Shown: in pieces, positions 44,256 to 54,670 of the stretch
Position numbering within the stretch: the first letter of the stretch is position 1
How the letters are laid out: every line of letters starts with the position of its first letter
Source: Notospermus geniculatus
Taxonomy: Eukaryota > Nemertea > Pilidiophora > Heteronemertea > Lineidae
Direction: 5' to 3'
DNA length: 64,000 bases
Assembly: GCA_002633025.1 (NCBI GenBank)
Contig: NMRB01000038.1
Span: 439,177-503,176, forward strand
Translations under genes and position numbers: made by a program
Notes under the pieces: generated by a model
What the model was told of the DNA's origin: nothing
The model's input: only the letters and a program-made list of their open reading frames with translations
Database searches by the model: none

Positions 44256-44641
44256 ATGTAGATTTTCTTGTCGTTTTAAATAGGCTACCAATCACGAGGT
44301 TATTGAAGGTTAATTTGGTCATATTGATAGCTATAAAAACCATTTATGGAACACCCACAACAGAACAATCCTACATCTGCAGTGGCAGAAACCTACATGT
44401 AGTTCACCTTTAAATCGGAACTGTTCAAATAAACACAATTGTTAGTGGAGAGGAGACTTCCCAGTCAATTCTGTGTCACATTTCAGTACCAACCACACTC
44501 CACCAACCTTCTTCACAGTTCAGCAGTTCCAAACAATATACCTACGCTAACACACTATTGCCCCCATTCTGGCCCTCAAATACCATCAAATCCAGGGTGT
44601 ACAGAAATTATGAGCACCACCAATAAAAGGTGATTTTACTG

Positions 44642-46283
44642 TATGTCCCGTTTTCCCACCCGTGACAAGTCCCACCCGTCACTCCTAAATTACAAATTGC
44701 CACTGCTTCTACATTTGACTTGTAATTTTCAGAGAAAGCTTATAAATGGTTGGTTACCATAATACTTTACACCTTGGAAAGCTGCTTAGCACATCACATC
44801 TCTTAATTAGTAGTTTTGACCGTACATGTATTTTAGGGACTTATACATTGATGTAAAAATGTATTGTACATGTATCACTGCACTTTATTGACAGCTTTGT
44901 GAAAGTCTTACTGCGACCCAACTTAGGTAGTTGTAATATCTGTAACCCGCCAGTATAAAGGTACGGAGGGGAGAATGTCCACTTTGGACCACGCTAGGTG
45001 TGCTATTTTACCGTTTTTTTTTATGTTTTCACGTAATGACCTGTGATAATTTGTCGACATGTAAATTTCTTTTTTGTCATGTGTTCAGTTGAGGGTCGTT
45101 CAAGTATTACGTCACAAAATTCTAGATTTTTTTAACCCCTCCCTCCCCCCCCCCGTACGCACGGCATACGCATCGAAGACCCACTCTCTCCCTATACGGC
45201 ATACGCAAAAAAATGTGAAATGACAATGCGTGATATGAATAAAAGATACAGGTAGCAAATGCTTTTACTTCAGATTTGTACAGCTTAGCTTAGTGCATTT
45301 GCACTGCTAAATCCGAGTTAAAGCATCTGCTGGTCTTTATTGATATGGCCCTATGCATGACAGGGCTCCATCTAGCATAGTGTTTGCAGCAATTTGCTAC
45401 ACTTTTTTTCTAAATTGGCTCCTAAAAATGTCATTTGTAACAATTTTCTTAAAAATCACAATGCTTTTTTCGAGAATTCACTTTGTAGTGTTGATCAAGA
45501 TGACATTTTTTTGGCTCCCATCAGTTTATAAATGGTGCATTTGCAAAATTGCATACACACGTCAGATGACCCCCTCCCCTCCCCCTCGCTCTCCATACAC
45601 ATGGTTGACAACCCTCTCCNNNNNNNNCCCCCCCCTAGCTGCCTATGTAATACTTAAATGATCCCTTATTGAATAAATTTCAGTTAAACAAAATGAATGG
45701 ATATATCGTTTGCTTGTCCAGCATGTCTCACTCGTGACATGTTCCGAAATCAGTTTTAAGAAAACCCATCCTGCATCAAACCCAACGCTTTTCCATTGTT
45801 GACGCCAGCAGTTCTGTGCAAAGCACTAAGGGGTCAAACATAGGATAACCACGTATCCTGGCCTTGGAGCTGTTTTTCAGTCTTACAGGGAAAGTTCCAC
45901 ACCCAAACGAATGGAAATGTCCCACCCGTGACACTATAAAACGGTACTGCCCTAATCAGAAGAAGTTTGTGTCCTCCAGTTATGTACCAATGCGTGGGCC
46001 AGGTATTCATGAGAATTGACCACCAAGCAATGAAACGATTGATTCCTTTTAATTGCTAATTAAAGTGAAAAAGTTATTTGTCACGGGTGGGACAGAATTC
46101 TCACAGTGGTTTTCGGAAACTGCGCTGTAGCAACTGATTCTTGAGGAAATCAGCTAAACGATATAATGTGCAACAAACTAGGGACATATGTCCTTCACTT
46201 GACTGGAGGCAGACCTCAGTTCGTTTGCACCTTTCGACCATAAATTTTGCCTCCTCCGTCGTACAGATTTTACGAGATTGGCC
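44642..46283. other. Right part of the 4.2-kb element
   Basis: Contains five of the eight CCCACCCGTGACA-type words and C-rich runs at 45135-45155 and 45570-45635 with an 8-N gap (45620-45627). No gene recognised. Confidence 0.45.
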
Positions 46284-46451
46284 CCGCTGGGGTGTTATAT
46301 GGCATGTTCTTTACTAAAATGGTTCTCGAGTCCCCTAAAATCATGGGTGGGTCGTGGCTGCTCTCAGAGCCGGCGGCCACCTCCGAAGAGATGGTCAAAG
46401 TCCCAATGTGAGTTCCTTCAGTGTCGCCGATGACGCTTGTGAAGGCTATAG

Positions 46452-46932
46452 CCACTTTTACACTACGTGTTTTCAACCGTGCTCGACCCGGGTCGAGCAC
46501 GGCGCGGCAAAATAGGTGATAGTGTAAATGGGTTGGCACGCCACAACTGGGCTCGGCACGGTGCTACTTTTATCCGGGCCGAACCCCCCAACAGGAGGTG
46601 GGTTCGACCCGGGTCGAGCACGGATCTGCTGAAAAACTGCACAGTGTAAACACGCTACTGGGCTCGGCCCACTTGAATGACTCACCTATAGTGAGTGCGC
46701 ATGCTCATTTATCGGCCTTGAACTCATACGTCATTTCCGCGAATGTTCATGGGCCCCGCCATATTGAAACTGACGGAGATTTCCTTCCTCCACAGAAAGG
46801 AAAGCCGGCGATTCAGACATTGGCGCGGTTTTCATGGTGCAGTGTAAATGGGGTAAAATGGTCATTCTGAGGCGGGCCTGGCCCGGGTCGAGCACGGCAC
46901 GGTTCATCGAGTTTCTGCGTAGTGAAAAAAGT
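46452..46932. mobile_element. MITE with a CTCGACCCGGGTCGAG palindromic core
   Basis: The tips CACTTTTACACTACGTG and, inverted, CACTTTTTTCACTACGC are each followed by CCGTGCTCGACCCGGG-like sequence. A perfect 26-base palindrome centred on CCCGGG lies at 46477-46502, with partial repeats at about 46602 and 46888. About 480 bp, non-coding. Confidence 0.6.
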
Positions 46933-47358
46933 GTTTGACAGCTCGGTCAGTCATATCAGTTGCCAGGTTGGACGGCCATGGCTCTGAAGATGGCCAAATA
47001 TCCGATGTGAGGCCCTTCAGCGGCGCTGCTGATGCTTGTGTGCAGCTGAAAGTTTGACATTTTGAGCTCAGGGCCATGCCTGGCTTTTGGTCAGTGATTT
47101 GGCGAAACCTCTTTTCAAACCAGTGGCTTTCAGTTCCAGTAAGGGGACTTCGTATTCTTTGGCCTGGTAGAGCTGTTATTTGTGCAGCTGTCAATGTAAA
47201 CCTTGCACCTCCCCTGGTCAGACAGTCGCTGCCTGTGCGACATATTCTTGCTCAACCACAGTGACGAACACAGTGCTGTCTTTTGTGTCCGTCACTGTGG
47301 CTGAGGAAGAATGTGTCGCATTGGCGTCAACTGCCTGAACGAGGGAGGGTTGTAAGGT

Positions 47359-47914
47359 AGCTACGTACACATGCATCCGTTTTTCCGACAATGACAATGC
47401 GGCAACGACAATACGGAAACGGCCAAAAAATCGATCGTAGGAAAATGAATTGATCCGTACACATGAATGCGGCACGGTTAAGCAAGGTTCATTGGCACAC
47501 GGAATTGGTCCGGTTCGTATCCGTAAAAAATCTGTCAAATGGACTTCAGCGTTGTCGTATCCGGAAAACAAGGGGCAAACGGACTGGAAACGGACTGGAT
47601 TCGTGTGCCAATGAACCTTGCTTTATACGACTATCCGGTAATGCGATACGATTATCCGTTTATTTTTGGAATCGGTTCAGGAGCGATTTTTTGCCGTTGT
47701 CGGACGAAAGTCATGCGTTTATATTACATCAGTACACATATGGTAACGTCGTCGTCGTCCATCATGTCGCATTTGCTGGTAAGATTCGTCCGCTTTTATA
47801 CTTATAGCCGTAGTCATGTGTACACCCAAAACGCATTGCCGTTGACGTTGTCGTCGCCGCATTGTCGTTGCCGCATTTTCGTTGTCGGAAAAACGGATGC
47901 ATGTGTACGTAGCT
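47359..47914. mobile_element. MITE family H with a nested MITE
   Basis: AGCTACGTACACATGCATCC followed by GTTTTTCCGACAA is mirrored at the right end. An inner element at 47481-47622 (tips AGCAAGGTTCATTGGCACAC, TTA duplication on both sides) was inserted later. Non-coding. The right tip is followed by one TA and then MITE D1. Confidence 0.8.
47481..47622. mobile_element. 142-bp MITE nested in family H, TTA duplication
   Basis: AGCAAGGTTCATTGGCACAC and its inverse form the tips. TTA at 47478-47480 and 47623-47625 is a 3-bp duplication, as made by PIF/Harbinger transposases. Confidence 0.8.
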
Positions 47915-47916
47915 TA

Positions 47917-48563
47917 AGGGCTGATTCATACTCGCTCGCGGACCGTCAAGCGCATGAAACTGATCGCAGGTTTCCACGACGTGAATGTGCACACGCAGTG
48001 AAATTGATCATAGTCGGCGCAAAATCCGGACGGAGTATGAATCACCCTTAAGGGCTGATTCATACTCCGTCCGGATTTTGCGCCGACTGTGATCAATTTC
48101 ACTGCGTGTGCACATTCACGTCGTGGAAACCTGCGATCAGTTTCATGCGCTTGACGGTCCGCGAGCGAGTATGAATCAGCCTAATGCCTGGCGCACACGA
48201 GCGACTAAAATTGGAGCGACTACCGATGCGACTACTACGTCGCTTGCGATAATTACCTTTGAGGTCGATCAGTGATGTCATCCGCGACATCACTGATCTT
48301 CCACTGAAGCATTTGTCGCAAACGAGTAAAAAAAACTAAAAAAACTTAAAATATATTCAGTCGCTGCTGTGGTCGCAAGGCTAGTCGCCTAGAAAATCGC
48401 TCAAAAAATCGCTCGTGTGCGCCAGGCTTTAAGGCTGGTTCATACTCCGTCCGGATTTTACGCCGACTATGATCAATTTCAATGTGTGTGAACATTCACG
48501 TCTTCCAAACCTGCGATCAGTTTCATGCGCTTGACGGTCCGCGAGCAAGTATGAATTGGCCCT
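47917..48563. mobile_element. Train of four MITEs D1-D2-E2-D3 joined at TA
   Basis: D1 (47917-48048), D2 (48051-48182, inverted relative to D1), E2 (48184-48429, inverted copy of 29474-29718) and D3 (48432-48563). D copies share AGGGCTGATTCATACT tips and CATGAAACTGATCGCAGGTT. Single TA dinucleotides separate them and also separate D1 from family H upstream. Non-coding. Confidence 0.82.
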
Positions 48564-48793
48564 TACTGAGAGCTGAAGTGGGCATCCTTGCCCCCAGGTC
48601 TACGCAGTAGAGTTGAGAGCAGACCTATTCTGTTGAGACCTGATGCTCTCTTGGCCAGGATGCTGTTTGGAGTACCCTGAAAACAGGCCGTATATTACAT
48701 GTTCTTTGGATAGATGGTCCCATAGTATTGACGAGTGTTCGTCAGACACATTTCGGGTCAGCATCAACTTGCACCTTACATTGTTTTTTCCAG

Positions 48794-49060
48794 TACCTCC
48801 AGATACGACTGGGTGTGTGCTAATGACAAAACTGATATCTACATCGCCCAGACTGGTTATCTAAGATGTTCCGCCTCTTCTCCCCATGACGGCATGATCT
48901 GTCAGTGGAGGTTCAATTGTGGAAACCATGGGACAGCTGGATTCGTCGCCGTCGACTTTGAAAAATTCACATTTGCCTTATCTCAGGGCCTGCAGCTCAC
49001 GAACAAGATGGGATCTGCCTGGGTGGCGAAGTTAATTACGAATTTAGGAAGTCAGTATGG
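48794..49060 (+). CDS. Host gene 2, internal exon
   Basis: A ttgttttttccag acceptor and a GTAAGT donor bound 267 bases, phase 2 at both ends. It encodes SRYDWVCANDKTDIYIAQTG, then YLRCSASSPHDGMICQWRFN, CGNHGTAGFVAVDFEKF and onward to LITNLGSQY. Four cysteines and the absence of charged low-complexity suggest an extracellular or lumenal domain. The family is not recognised. It joins in frame to the exon at 54458. Upstream exons were not found. Confidence 0.65.
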
Positions 49061-50372
49061 GTAAGTGAGGGATATGTATAGTTTTTATCCTGACAGAACG
49101 CAGCCTGGTCCCCCGCCTTACCGGCGATGGGGATGTTTGATTTTAGTGCCAATGCACATGGAACCAGTTTGATAAAACGCCTTCGGTTTGATTAATGTTG
49201 GTCACATGACCTGTCAGAGTGTCACAAGACTGGCATCAAATTTAAGATATCTGAAAAAAGTGCCAGTGTTGGCCAACTATGGCATTGTTTTCAGCACATG
49301 TGTCGCACCCGAACTGCGGAGGAAAAGCAAAAAAGGTATACCCATTTTGTATTGCTTTGGAAAGGTTTGGGGCACTTTGTGCCCATATATTTTACACAGG
49401 GCAGTAGGTGTGGGTGTAAAAATGCATAGTTGACCCTTTCTGGCTACAGTCTATAGGCCCGGTGTGACAGGGATCTATGTCCTTGGAATGCAAGTCCGCC
49501 CAAACAATAGCCCGCTATTGTAAGGTTATATCCGAATGGCCATGGTCTCTCTAGCCACATATTCTAATCCCTCGCTGAACAATAAGACCGGACTTTGATT
49601 CCAGGGGATATTGATCCCTGTTACACCGGCAGTCGAAATTTATACCGCAAGTACTCCACTTTTTCACACGGTTTCCACCAAAGTATAGTCCTCATGTTAT
49701 TTCATTGTTCCTTTCAGGCGCTAGCAAATTAAAAATTCAAGAACTATCTCTTCTTATTGATGACGTCATATTTGAGGAGCTCTCCCATTGGCTGTGATAT
49801 GGACAAATAGACGAAACATTCTGCGCCATAATCTCGGCCGTTTTACGAATGCTACCATACCATGTTGTCTAGACACAATGTAGTCACTATGGTGATTCTG
49901 GGAATGGATGACCGCCATATTGGATTCTATTTTTAGATGTCGGGCCATCTTGAGCTCCGCGTTTTTTTCGGCCGACGTTGCGACTCGTTGTGACGATGCA
50001 AATTCTCAAGAACTGAAGGAAAACTACCGCTTCGTGCAATGTACATGTACAGTCATGGACATTATAGTCTGTTTACACCATCTGGAGCTCGATGGGAGGA
50101 CCCATGGTTGTCAGGCAGTCCTTGGTATTGTTGGTGAAGTCTGGCTATTAAAATGTGTTTCATTGACAGGTTACGGTACTTCCAGCCAATCCCATGCCTA
50201 TGCCTGTGTTCAATTTCAAATCAAGGCCCAGTTGCATGTTCAATTTCGAACCAATTTCAGCTGGTTATAAAGCAATGTGTGTTGGACCGTTTAGACTGAA
50301 CCCTAAGTTCATTGTTGTCCGGTTACTAGGGGTTTGATTGACATACGCCCGTCGAGCGCAAGATGGTTTAAA
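49061..50372 (+). other. Intron of host gene 2, first part
   Basis: Includes a small MITE at 49459-49629 (CCGGTGTGACAGGGATC and, inverted, CCGGTGTAACAGGGATC). Otherwise anonymous. Confidence 0.5.
49459..49629. mobile_element. 171-bp MITE
   Basis: Tips CCGGTGTGACAGGGATC and, inverted, CCGGTGTAACAGGGATC. The arms continue through a TCCTTGGAATGCAAGTCCG-like sequence for about 38 bp with mismatches. Confidence 0.65.
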
Positions 50373-51279
50373 CAGACTTTAGTTTATCTACACCTGATAA
50401 GTTGAATATTTCAAATACTACTAGGCCAATTTTAACACAGTTTGTTCCATCTGAAAGCACATCTTCTTTGTCATATTTCTGCATCAAAATTTTGAAAATT
50501 TGAAAGCATGGTAATTATGTAATAGCTGATCAGAAAAAGACACTAAAAATCAAACTTTTTATTATGTAAAATTTTTGAGATTTTTTTGCAGATGTGATAG
50601 AGTGGAACGTTCTAAGGATTTTGGGCTTTGTTTCATCAAAATATGTTGAGTGGTTGCTGAGATATTTGAGATTATCAAAATTTTGATAATTTGAGATTTC
50701 CGTGTTTTGTCGGAAAATTCGATGCCATTAGATAAAGCCAACTTCAGAATATGGATTTACAAAATTTTGGAACTTTTTGCCTGAACTGAGCAGAAATATT
50801 GCGTATTTTTCAAAGTATCAAAATATTGATATTTTGAAAAACATACTTAACTTCTAACCAGTTTTGACTAAACGTTCCAAAACTTTATACTTCTTCATTT
50901 TTAGGCGAACTCTGTCTTCTGATATCAAAATTTTGTGAAAAATTGAAAAATCTCAAATTATCGCCAATTTGATAATCTCAAATATCTCAGCAACCACTCA
51001 ACAGATTTTGATGAAACAAAGTCGATGATCCTTAGAAGGTTCAACTCTATCAAAACGGTCACAAAAATCACAAAAAAATTACGTAATAAAAATGTTGATT
51101 TCAGGATTTTTTCTGATGAGCTATTACGCAATTACGATATTTCCAAATTTCCAAAACTTTGATGCAGGAATATGACCAACAAGATGTACTTTCATATGGA
51201 ACAAACCGTGTCAAAATCGGCCCAGTAGTATTTGAAATATTCAACTTATCAGGTGTAGATAAACTAATGTCCATGACTG
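50373..51279. mobile_element. Intact fold-back element, about 907 bp
   Basis: Two arms of about 450 bases, for example TTTATCTACACCTGATAAGT and its inverse, meet around 50826. It is a sister to the interrupted element at 1759-14809 and shows the sequence of the uninterrupted centre (AAATATTGATATTTTGAAAA). The right end GACTG is followed by TA. The left tip is slightly decayed. Non-coding. Confidence 0.8.
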
Positions 51280-51415
51280 TACATTGTTGATATTGAGTTT
51301 ACATTATTGATCGAAATGCTCTATATTGTCGTGTCAGGTGGAAAGAGAAAACCGGAAACCCCTGATTATCGACTTTCGTCGACTTTCGTTATTCCACTGA
51401 CACTAGGGAGGTTTC

Positions 51416-52680
51416 GCATACTTACGAACTACGAAAACCGAACACGAAAATCAAATTCGTGTTCGTATTTCGTACTTTGCCAAATTTCGAGTTTCGCATA
51501 AAATACGAAATACGAAACACGAATGCCCGTGACATGCGCAGTAGCTTTCGCAGAGGGCACTTACTGAGGGCTGTTGACGTGAACCCGAACAAAAAGCCCC
51601 CGTACAGTGGGCAAGAGAATTGCAAACGCCCAGCAAACACCTCAAACGAAGGCTCATAACATGATGGACCCTCATTTGTCTGCGAGCTGTGAGGTGTCAA
51701 CATCCTCTGGTGAGCACCAAGTGAACACTTTTTTACGAAAGCCCAGAAGGTTCATTCGAGTTTCGAGTTTCAAATTTCAAATGTTCAATATTTGAAATTT
51801 GAAATTCGAAGTATCACTTCGAATTTCGAGTTTCAAATTTCAAATTTCAAATGTTCAAGATTTGAAATTTGAAATTCGAAGTACCACTTCGAATTTCGAG
51901 TTTCAAATTTCAAAAGAAAACCATCATAATAGCGACGCTCTGATTGGTTAATCATTTCTTGAAGTTCGAAACTCGAAATTCGAAGTGATACTTCGAATTT
52001 CAAATTTCAAATATTGAACATTTGAAATTTGAAACTCGAAACTCGAATGAGCCTTCTGGGCTTTCGTACTTTTTTGAAAGGACAAAAAATTGGACCCAGC
52101 TGGGAATGAAACCTACGCTCTGTTATCTTTGTTTCGCCGTGTCTCCCATTCAGGCACTGAACTTGTTGGTTGGCTGCCCATGTTTTCTAAGTCGAAGGCG
52201 TACGCCTATGACGAACACAAAGCATGGCTGTGTCAGCTGGCTAGTTGGCTGAGTGGATAGAGTGGTGGATTGCAAATCAGAAGGTCGGCGGTTCGAATCC
52301 CGTCCAGGGCTGTATTTTTTTTCTATGACATGGGCTTACACTGCGCAAAATTGAAGTTGTGAGAGATATGCTTCGGACTTCGCCTCTTCCACGCAAAACC
52401 GCCGAAGAATTCACAAAATCCTCGTGAGGAATTTATACCAAGAGCGAAAAACGAAATCTGTTCACACATAAATTGATGACGTCATCTACAAATCGTAGGT
52501 GGCAGTGCGCTTTTCGTCTCACCCGCTAGAACTGACCAATTTCCCAAATAGGACTAACCATTGCATTTTCGAAGTGACGAACTGCGAACTTTCCCCGACG
52601 AACTTGGGAAGACAAAAATTGATGACATATCACGCAATTCGTGCTCGTTTTTCGTAGTTCGTGAGGATGCGAAACCTCCC
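51416..52680. mobile_element. 1.27-kb TA-flanked TIR element with nested fold-back and tRNA-like segment
   Basis: GGGAGGTTTCGCATACTTAC and its near-inverse (GTGAGGATGCGAAACCTCCC) are the tips, about 33 bp, with TA on both sides (51414-51415, 52681-52682). An inner palindrome, 51728-52073, has tips around GAAAGCCCAGAAGG and is filled with TTTCAAATTTCAAA-type words. A tRNA-like segment lies at 52235-52312. No ORF. Confidence 0.7.
52235..52312 (+). repeat. tRNA-like segment, anticodon region resembling Cys(GCA)
   Basis: A-box-like TTGGCTGAGTGGATAGAG, loop TTGCAAA, and B box GGTTCGAATCCC. The acceptor arms do not pair and the T loop is one base long if the T stem is made, so a functional tRNA is doubtful. 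Confidence 0.45.
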
Positions 52681-53367
52681 TATTGTGTTCCAACACCAAA
52701 CCGAAAGTTATTTACGACTGGACTGGTCACGTTGTTAACCATTTCTTCTTCTGAAACTTGCCCAAGGCGCTGACTATCAACCTGGTCATAACTGCGTCAT
52801 TGAAAGTGAGGCTAACGTTATTTTCCAATTAATTCTGAATAGCACACCCTGTTTCTAGGCCAAATATAACTAAAACGTCGCACTCAATTTCACTGTCCAG
52901 GGCAAAGTAAATTGTAAAGATTCGAACTAGGGACTTCCATTCAATGTATTACCATCCCCATTTTGCGCTTGTTCTGCTCTTCGGGTCCTCGAGGGAGAGA
53001 TTTCTTTGCATGTCTAGTACGGTATGCATAAAAGCTAGCATGCCTTTTCTTGAAGTATTCATGTACATTTACATTTACATTACACTTCCATGTACTAGTC
53101 TTAATGAACACTAGCCATAAATTGAGACCAATAGTTTTGTTTCACTGTCGGACTCCAGGTGGCACTTTTTATGTTAATAGTCTTAGGTCAGGTAGTCACC
53201 GCAATGCTAATGGTCACTAAAATAGAATGTCGGATGAATTCCTTCTCAGTTATCGATATAAAGGTCCACAAATAATTGTATGGATTATTTTTGGCAAGAA
53301 CAGTCATATTTAAGCAATACAATGTCCACTTTTGATTTTGATTGGAATTCTGCTGTTGATCTACAAT
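52681..53367 (+). repeat. Intron DNA with a MITE fragment
   Basis: 52766-52893 repeats 53397-53523 (ACTATCAACCTGGTCATAAC to AAACGTCGCACTCAATTTC), an internal part of the MITE at 53368 without its tips. The remainder is anonymous. Confidence 0.6.
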
Positions 53368-53802
53368 GGGGTACCGGCAAACGTCATCCGCGACGCGGCG
53401 CTGACTATCAACCTGGTCATAACTGCGTCATTGAAAGTGAGGCTAACGTTATTTTCCAATTAATTCTGAATAGCACACCCTGTTTCTAGGCCAAATATAA
53501 CTAAAACGTCGCACTCAATTTCTGATTTTATTTTTCTGTCATTAAATACAGAAGTGCTAAAATATATCTTATTGCTTTCGAGCAAAAATTCCTGCGGGAA
53601 CATGATGAATTTAATCGATAAAGTTCACTATTTTAGCGTAAATGACAGGCGAATGGTCGACGTCACGGGTTGTGAATGACGCAGTTTTTGTAACGTCAGA
53701 GTGACGCATGATTCCTGATGACGTTCAACAATGGCAAAGCATGCGCACTTGCGTTTTAACCAGGTTGATGATCAGCGCCTCCTTTATTTTTGCCGGTACC
53801 CC
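53368..53802. mobile_element. 435-bp MITE with GGGGTACCGGCAAA ends
   Basis: GGGGTACCGGCAAA and TTTGCCGGTACCCC-type tips. Subterminal GCGCTGACTATCAACCTGGT is mirrored by ACCAGGTTGATGATCAGCGC. Non-coding. Confidence 0.7.
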
Positions 53803-53870
53803 ATTAAAATCCGTTGCTGAAAATTAATGAATGACATCGTGAAGCAGAAAGCCAGAAAGTCCAGGGCGGG

Positions 53871-53995
53871 CCGTCACGAAACTCTGATAGCACTAACAGT
53901 GCCTAACAGAGAGGTATGCAATGGCTTTTACGATTAAGGAATTTCTCTGTTAGGCCCTGTTAGTGCTAACGGAGTTTCGTGGCGGTCGGCCCTGG
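53871..53995. repeat. 125-bp hairpin MITE
   Basis: CCAGGGCGGGCCGTCACGAA and, inverted, CCAGGGCCGACCGCCACGAA continue into ACTAACAG-containing arms of about 50 bp around a 25-base loop. Confidence 0.7.
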
Positions 53996-54457
53996 CTTTT
54001 GCAGTGGTGGTTACCTGACCTATGACTATCGACATAAACGACTATCAACATAAAAACGCTTGAGAGAAGATCAACCAAAAGAGTAGCTTGTCTGTCCTCG
54101 CCCTTGGTTGGAAAGGGCATGGGCTGTTAAGGAGATGACATGCAAGTTGTGCAAAACTCGGAAATGGCTGAACCAATCGGAACCAAAATCACAGGGTGGT
54201 TCACTTTTGTCAAATGATTGAAAACTGTACCACTGTAATAAATCTTGACTGACCCTGACATTGAGATTTGAAACAATGCATAATTTTAAATGCCCAGAAA
54301 TATAAGAAATAATCATAGTTTGAAGCTGTAACTTCACACAAACTTCAGGACAGCACCATAGATAAATCCCAATTAGAAATCTTCAATTTATTTTCATTAT
54401 AACGGGAGAAACAAGAACAACAAAATCACATAATTAAGGTGTGTATTCAACAGGTAG

Positions 54458-54653
54458 AATATCCAAACCATGCCTTCCTTGGAAATATGAGGAAACTGAC
54501 ATCAATCTGATTGTTGGTGGATGGTCATGGCATAGTTATTTTGGTCAATGGGTGCTGAAGAGTATGACAGGGGTCTGTGTGGGTATGATGGTAAACAGAC
54601 ATGACCATAGTGCCCATACTGTTCACTGTGACATAATGATATCTTCTGCTTGA
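54458..54653 (+). CDS. Host gene 2, terminal exon
   Basis: Two acceptors in tandem (caacag then gtag). The second gives phase 2, the phase left by the exon at 49060, and encodes ISKPCLPWKYEETDINLIVG, then GWSWHSYFGQWVLKSMTG and a cysteine- and histidine-containing end (VNRHDHSAHTVHCDIMISSA) before TGA. Tryptophan- and cysteine-rich composition fits an extracellular domain. Family not recognised. The link to 48794-49060 over a 5.4-kb intron is inferred from phase and composition. Confidence 0.55.
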
Positions 54654-54670
54654 GAAGTCAGCTATGTAAT

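Larger units (their letters stand above)
43091..44641 (+). mobile_element. Pogo/Tigger-like element with MITE train inside
   Basis: Inverted repeats of about 95 bp begin CAGTAAAATCACCTTTTATT at the left and end with its inverse at the right. TA flanks both sides (43089-43090, 44642-44643). A remnant of a DDE transposase tail lies at 44055-44255. The left half hosts four MITEs (43272-43806). Confidence 0.75.
42086..46283. mobile_element. 4.2-kb TIR element with a repeated CCCACCCGTGACA word
   Basis: GGGCCAATCTCGTAAAATCT (then GTACGACGG) at the left is mirrored exactly at 46255-46283. CGCT flanks both sides, a possible 4-bp duplication. Inside, TGTCCCACCCGTGACA or close variants occur at 42266, 42462, 42952, 44653, 44669, 45724, 45919 and inverted at 46079. 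Younger insertions occupy 42521-42811 and 43091-44641. Without them about 2.3 kb remains, with no recognisable transposase. The superfamily is not identified. Confidence 0.7.

Noticed and set aside
46270-47194. Two minus-strand open stretches with similar residues (EGTHIG/EGPHIG, SE).
   Set aside because: Frames and flanks do not fit splice sites, and the similarity is short. They look like repeat-derived sequence.
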